The notes beneath the pieces were generated by a model that did not search any database, was not told the origin of the DNA, and saw only the letters and a list, made by a program, of their open reading frames with translations. DNA of 32,847 nucleotides from NCBI RefSeq assembly GCF_900107585.1, contig NZ_FNQM01000027.1, forward strand, positions 1 through 32,847, in the 5' to 3' direction. Source of the stretch: Rubrimonas cliftonensis. GTDB taxonomy: Bacteria > Pseudomonadota > Alphaproteobacteria > Rhodobacterales > Rhodobacteraceae. Positions 32,765-32,847 of this stretch are shown here, piece by piece. Made by a program: the position numbers and the translations under genes. Every line of letters starts with the position of its first letter. The stretch's first letter is position 1.

Positions 32765-32847
32765 TCACTCGTCAGCTTTCGCGTCGAGCCCCTCACGCAC
32801 GATCCGCATTCGTTCGGCGGGGTAGGGCTGCAGTATCCGCGCCGCCT
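32765..32847 (-). CDS. C-terminal end of a gene cut by the window edge (possibly an SRAP/YedK protein)
   Basis: Only the last ~27 codons are present, reading ...ARILQPYPAERMRIV and ending with DAKADE before a TGA at 32767-32765. The frame is open to the edge. The LQPYPAERMRIV wording resembles the C-termini of alphaproteobacterial SOS-response-associated peptidases (SRAP/HMCES, abasic-site DNA-protein crosslink proteins). The fragment lacks the catalytic N-terminal Cys and the His/Glu core, so the assignment is tentative. Confidence 0.4.
   Translation of the reverse strand, partial: AARILQPYPAERMRIVREGLDAKADE

Noticed and set aside
32350-32796. 148-codon minus-strand open frame at the right end
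   Set aside because: Runs through the direct repeat, Arg/Ser-rich, no Shine-Dalgarno sequence and no family resemblance.
1-32847. CRISPR arrays, tRNA or rRNA genes, phage or conjugation genes
   Set aside because: None seen: no regularly spaced repeats beyond one two-unit repeat, no cloverleaf noticed, and no integrase or transposase.

Overview
The window is high-GC DNA with short intergenic gaps, many start/stop overlaps and strongly GC3-biased codons. The FixJ-type regulator, the MASE4 histidine kinase, the ABC-like protein fused to a cyclic-nucleotide domain and the general gene content point to an alphaproteobacterium (Rhodobacterales or Hyphomicrobiales type). The genus cannot be fixed from the sequence alone. 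I see no tRNA, rRNA, CRISPR array, intact insertion sequence or phage gene.

Layout. (a) 1-460: no convincing gene. (b) 461-3445: a large membrane protein with an ABC-exporter fold, a nucleotide-binding domain that has lost its catalytic motifs, and a C-terminal cyclic-nucleotide-binding domain. (c) 3506-5952, minus strand: a TetR regulator, a short homoserine dehydrogenase and a class I glutamine amidotransferase. (d) 6098-8971, plus strand: a RidA protein, then a MASE4 histidine kinase overlapping a FixJ-type response regulator. (e) 9057-17473, plus strand: eight very tightly packed genes. They encode a YcaC-like isochorismatase-fold hydrolase, a XapX small membrane protein, a Tat-exported YtcJ-like amidohydrolase with a Cys/His tail, a Tat-exported haloperoxidase-type hydrolase, a short periplasmic adaptor, an MFS exporter with an ABM-like tail, a pirin and a quinone oxidoreductase. 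(f) 17533-24980, plus strand: a natural MhqO-MhqD fusion (ring-cleavage-type dioxygenase plus carboxylesterase), two more quinone oxidoreductases, an ABM monooxygenase, an acetolactate-synthase-like ThDP enzyme and an aldehyde dehydrogenase. (g) 25383-27232: two tandem, duplicated AraC-family regulators. (h) 27450-32315, minus strand and convergent with the rest: a second YcaC-like hydrolase, a LysE/RhtB exporter, a second RidA, an Asp-nucleophile alpha/beta hydrolase (epoxide hydrolase or dehalogenase type), a fourth quinone oxidoreductase and a secreted Ser hydrolase. (i) 32316-32847: an intergenic stretch with a ~50-bp direct repeat, then the last codons of a gene running off the right edge.

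Working together. From about 6 kb to 32 kb the genes read as an inducible accessory region for handling reactive organic compounds, probably quinones, phenolics or other electrophiles. It has four NAD(P)H quinone/enone reductases of the MDR family, a hydroquinone-dioxygenase-type protein fused to its usual esterase partner, ABM domains, a pirin, hydrolases, two RidA imine deaminases, efflux proteins, and ThDP and aldehyde dehydrogenases for carbonyl products. Sensing would be by the kinase/regulator pair and the two AraC proteins. The substrate, and whether the plus- and minus-strand groups form one pathway, are inferences. The best candidates for something undescribed are the motif-less ABC/cNMP fusion, the kinase-linked operon with two Tat-exported enzymes beside an efflux pair, and the MhqO-MhqD fusion.
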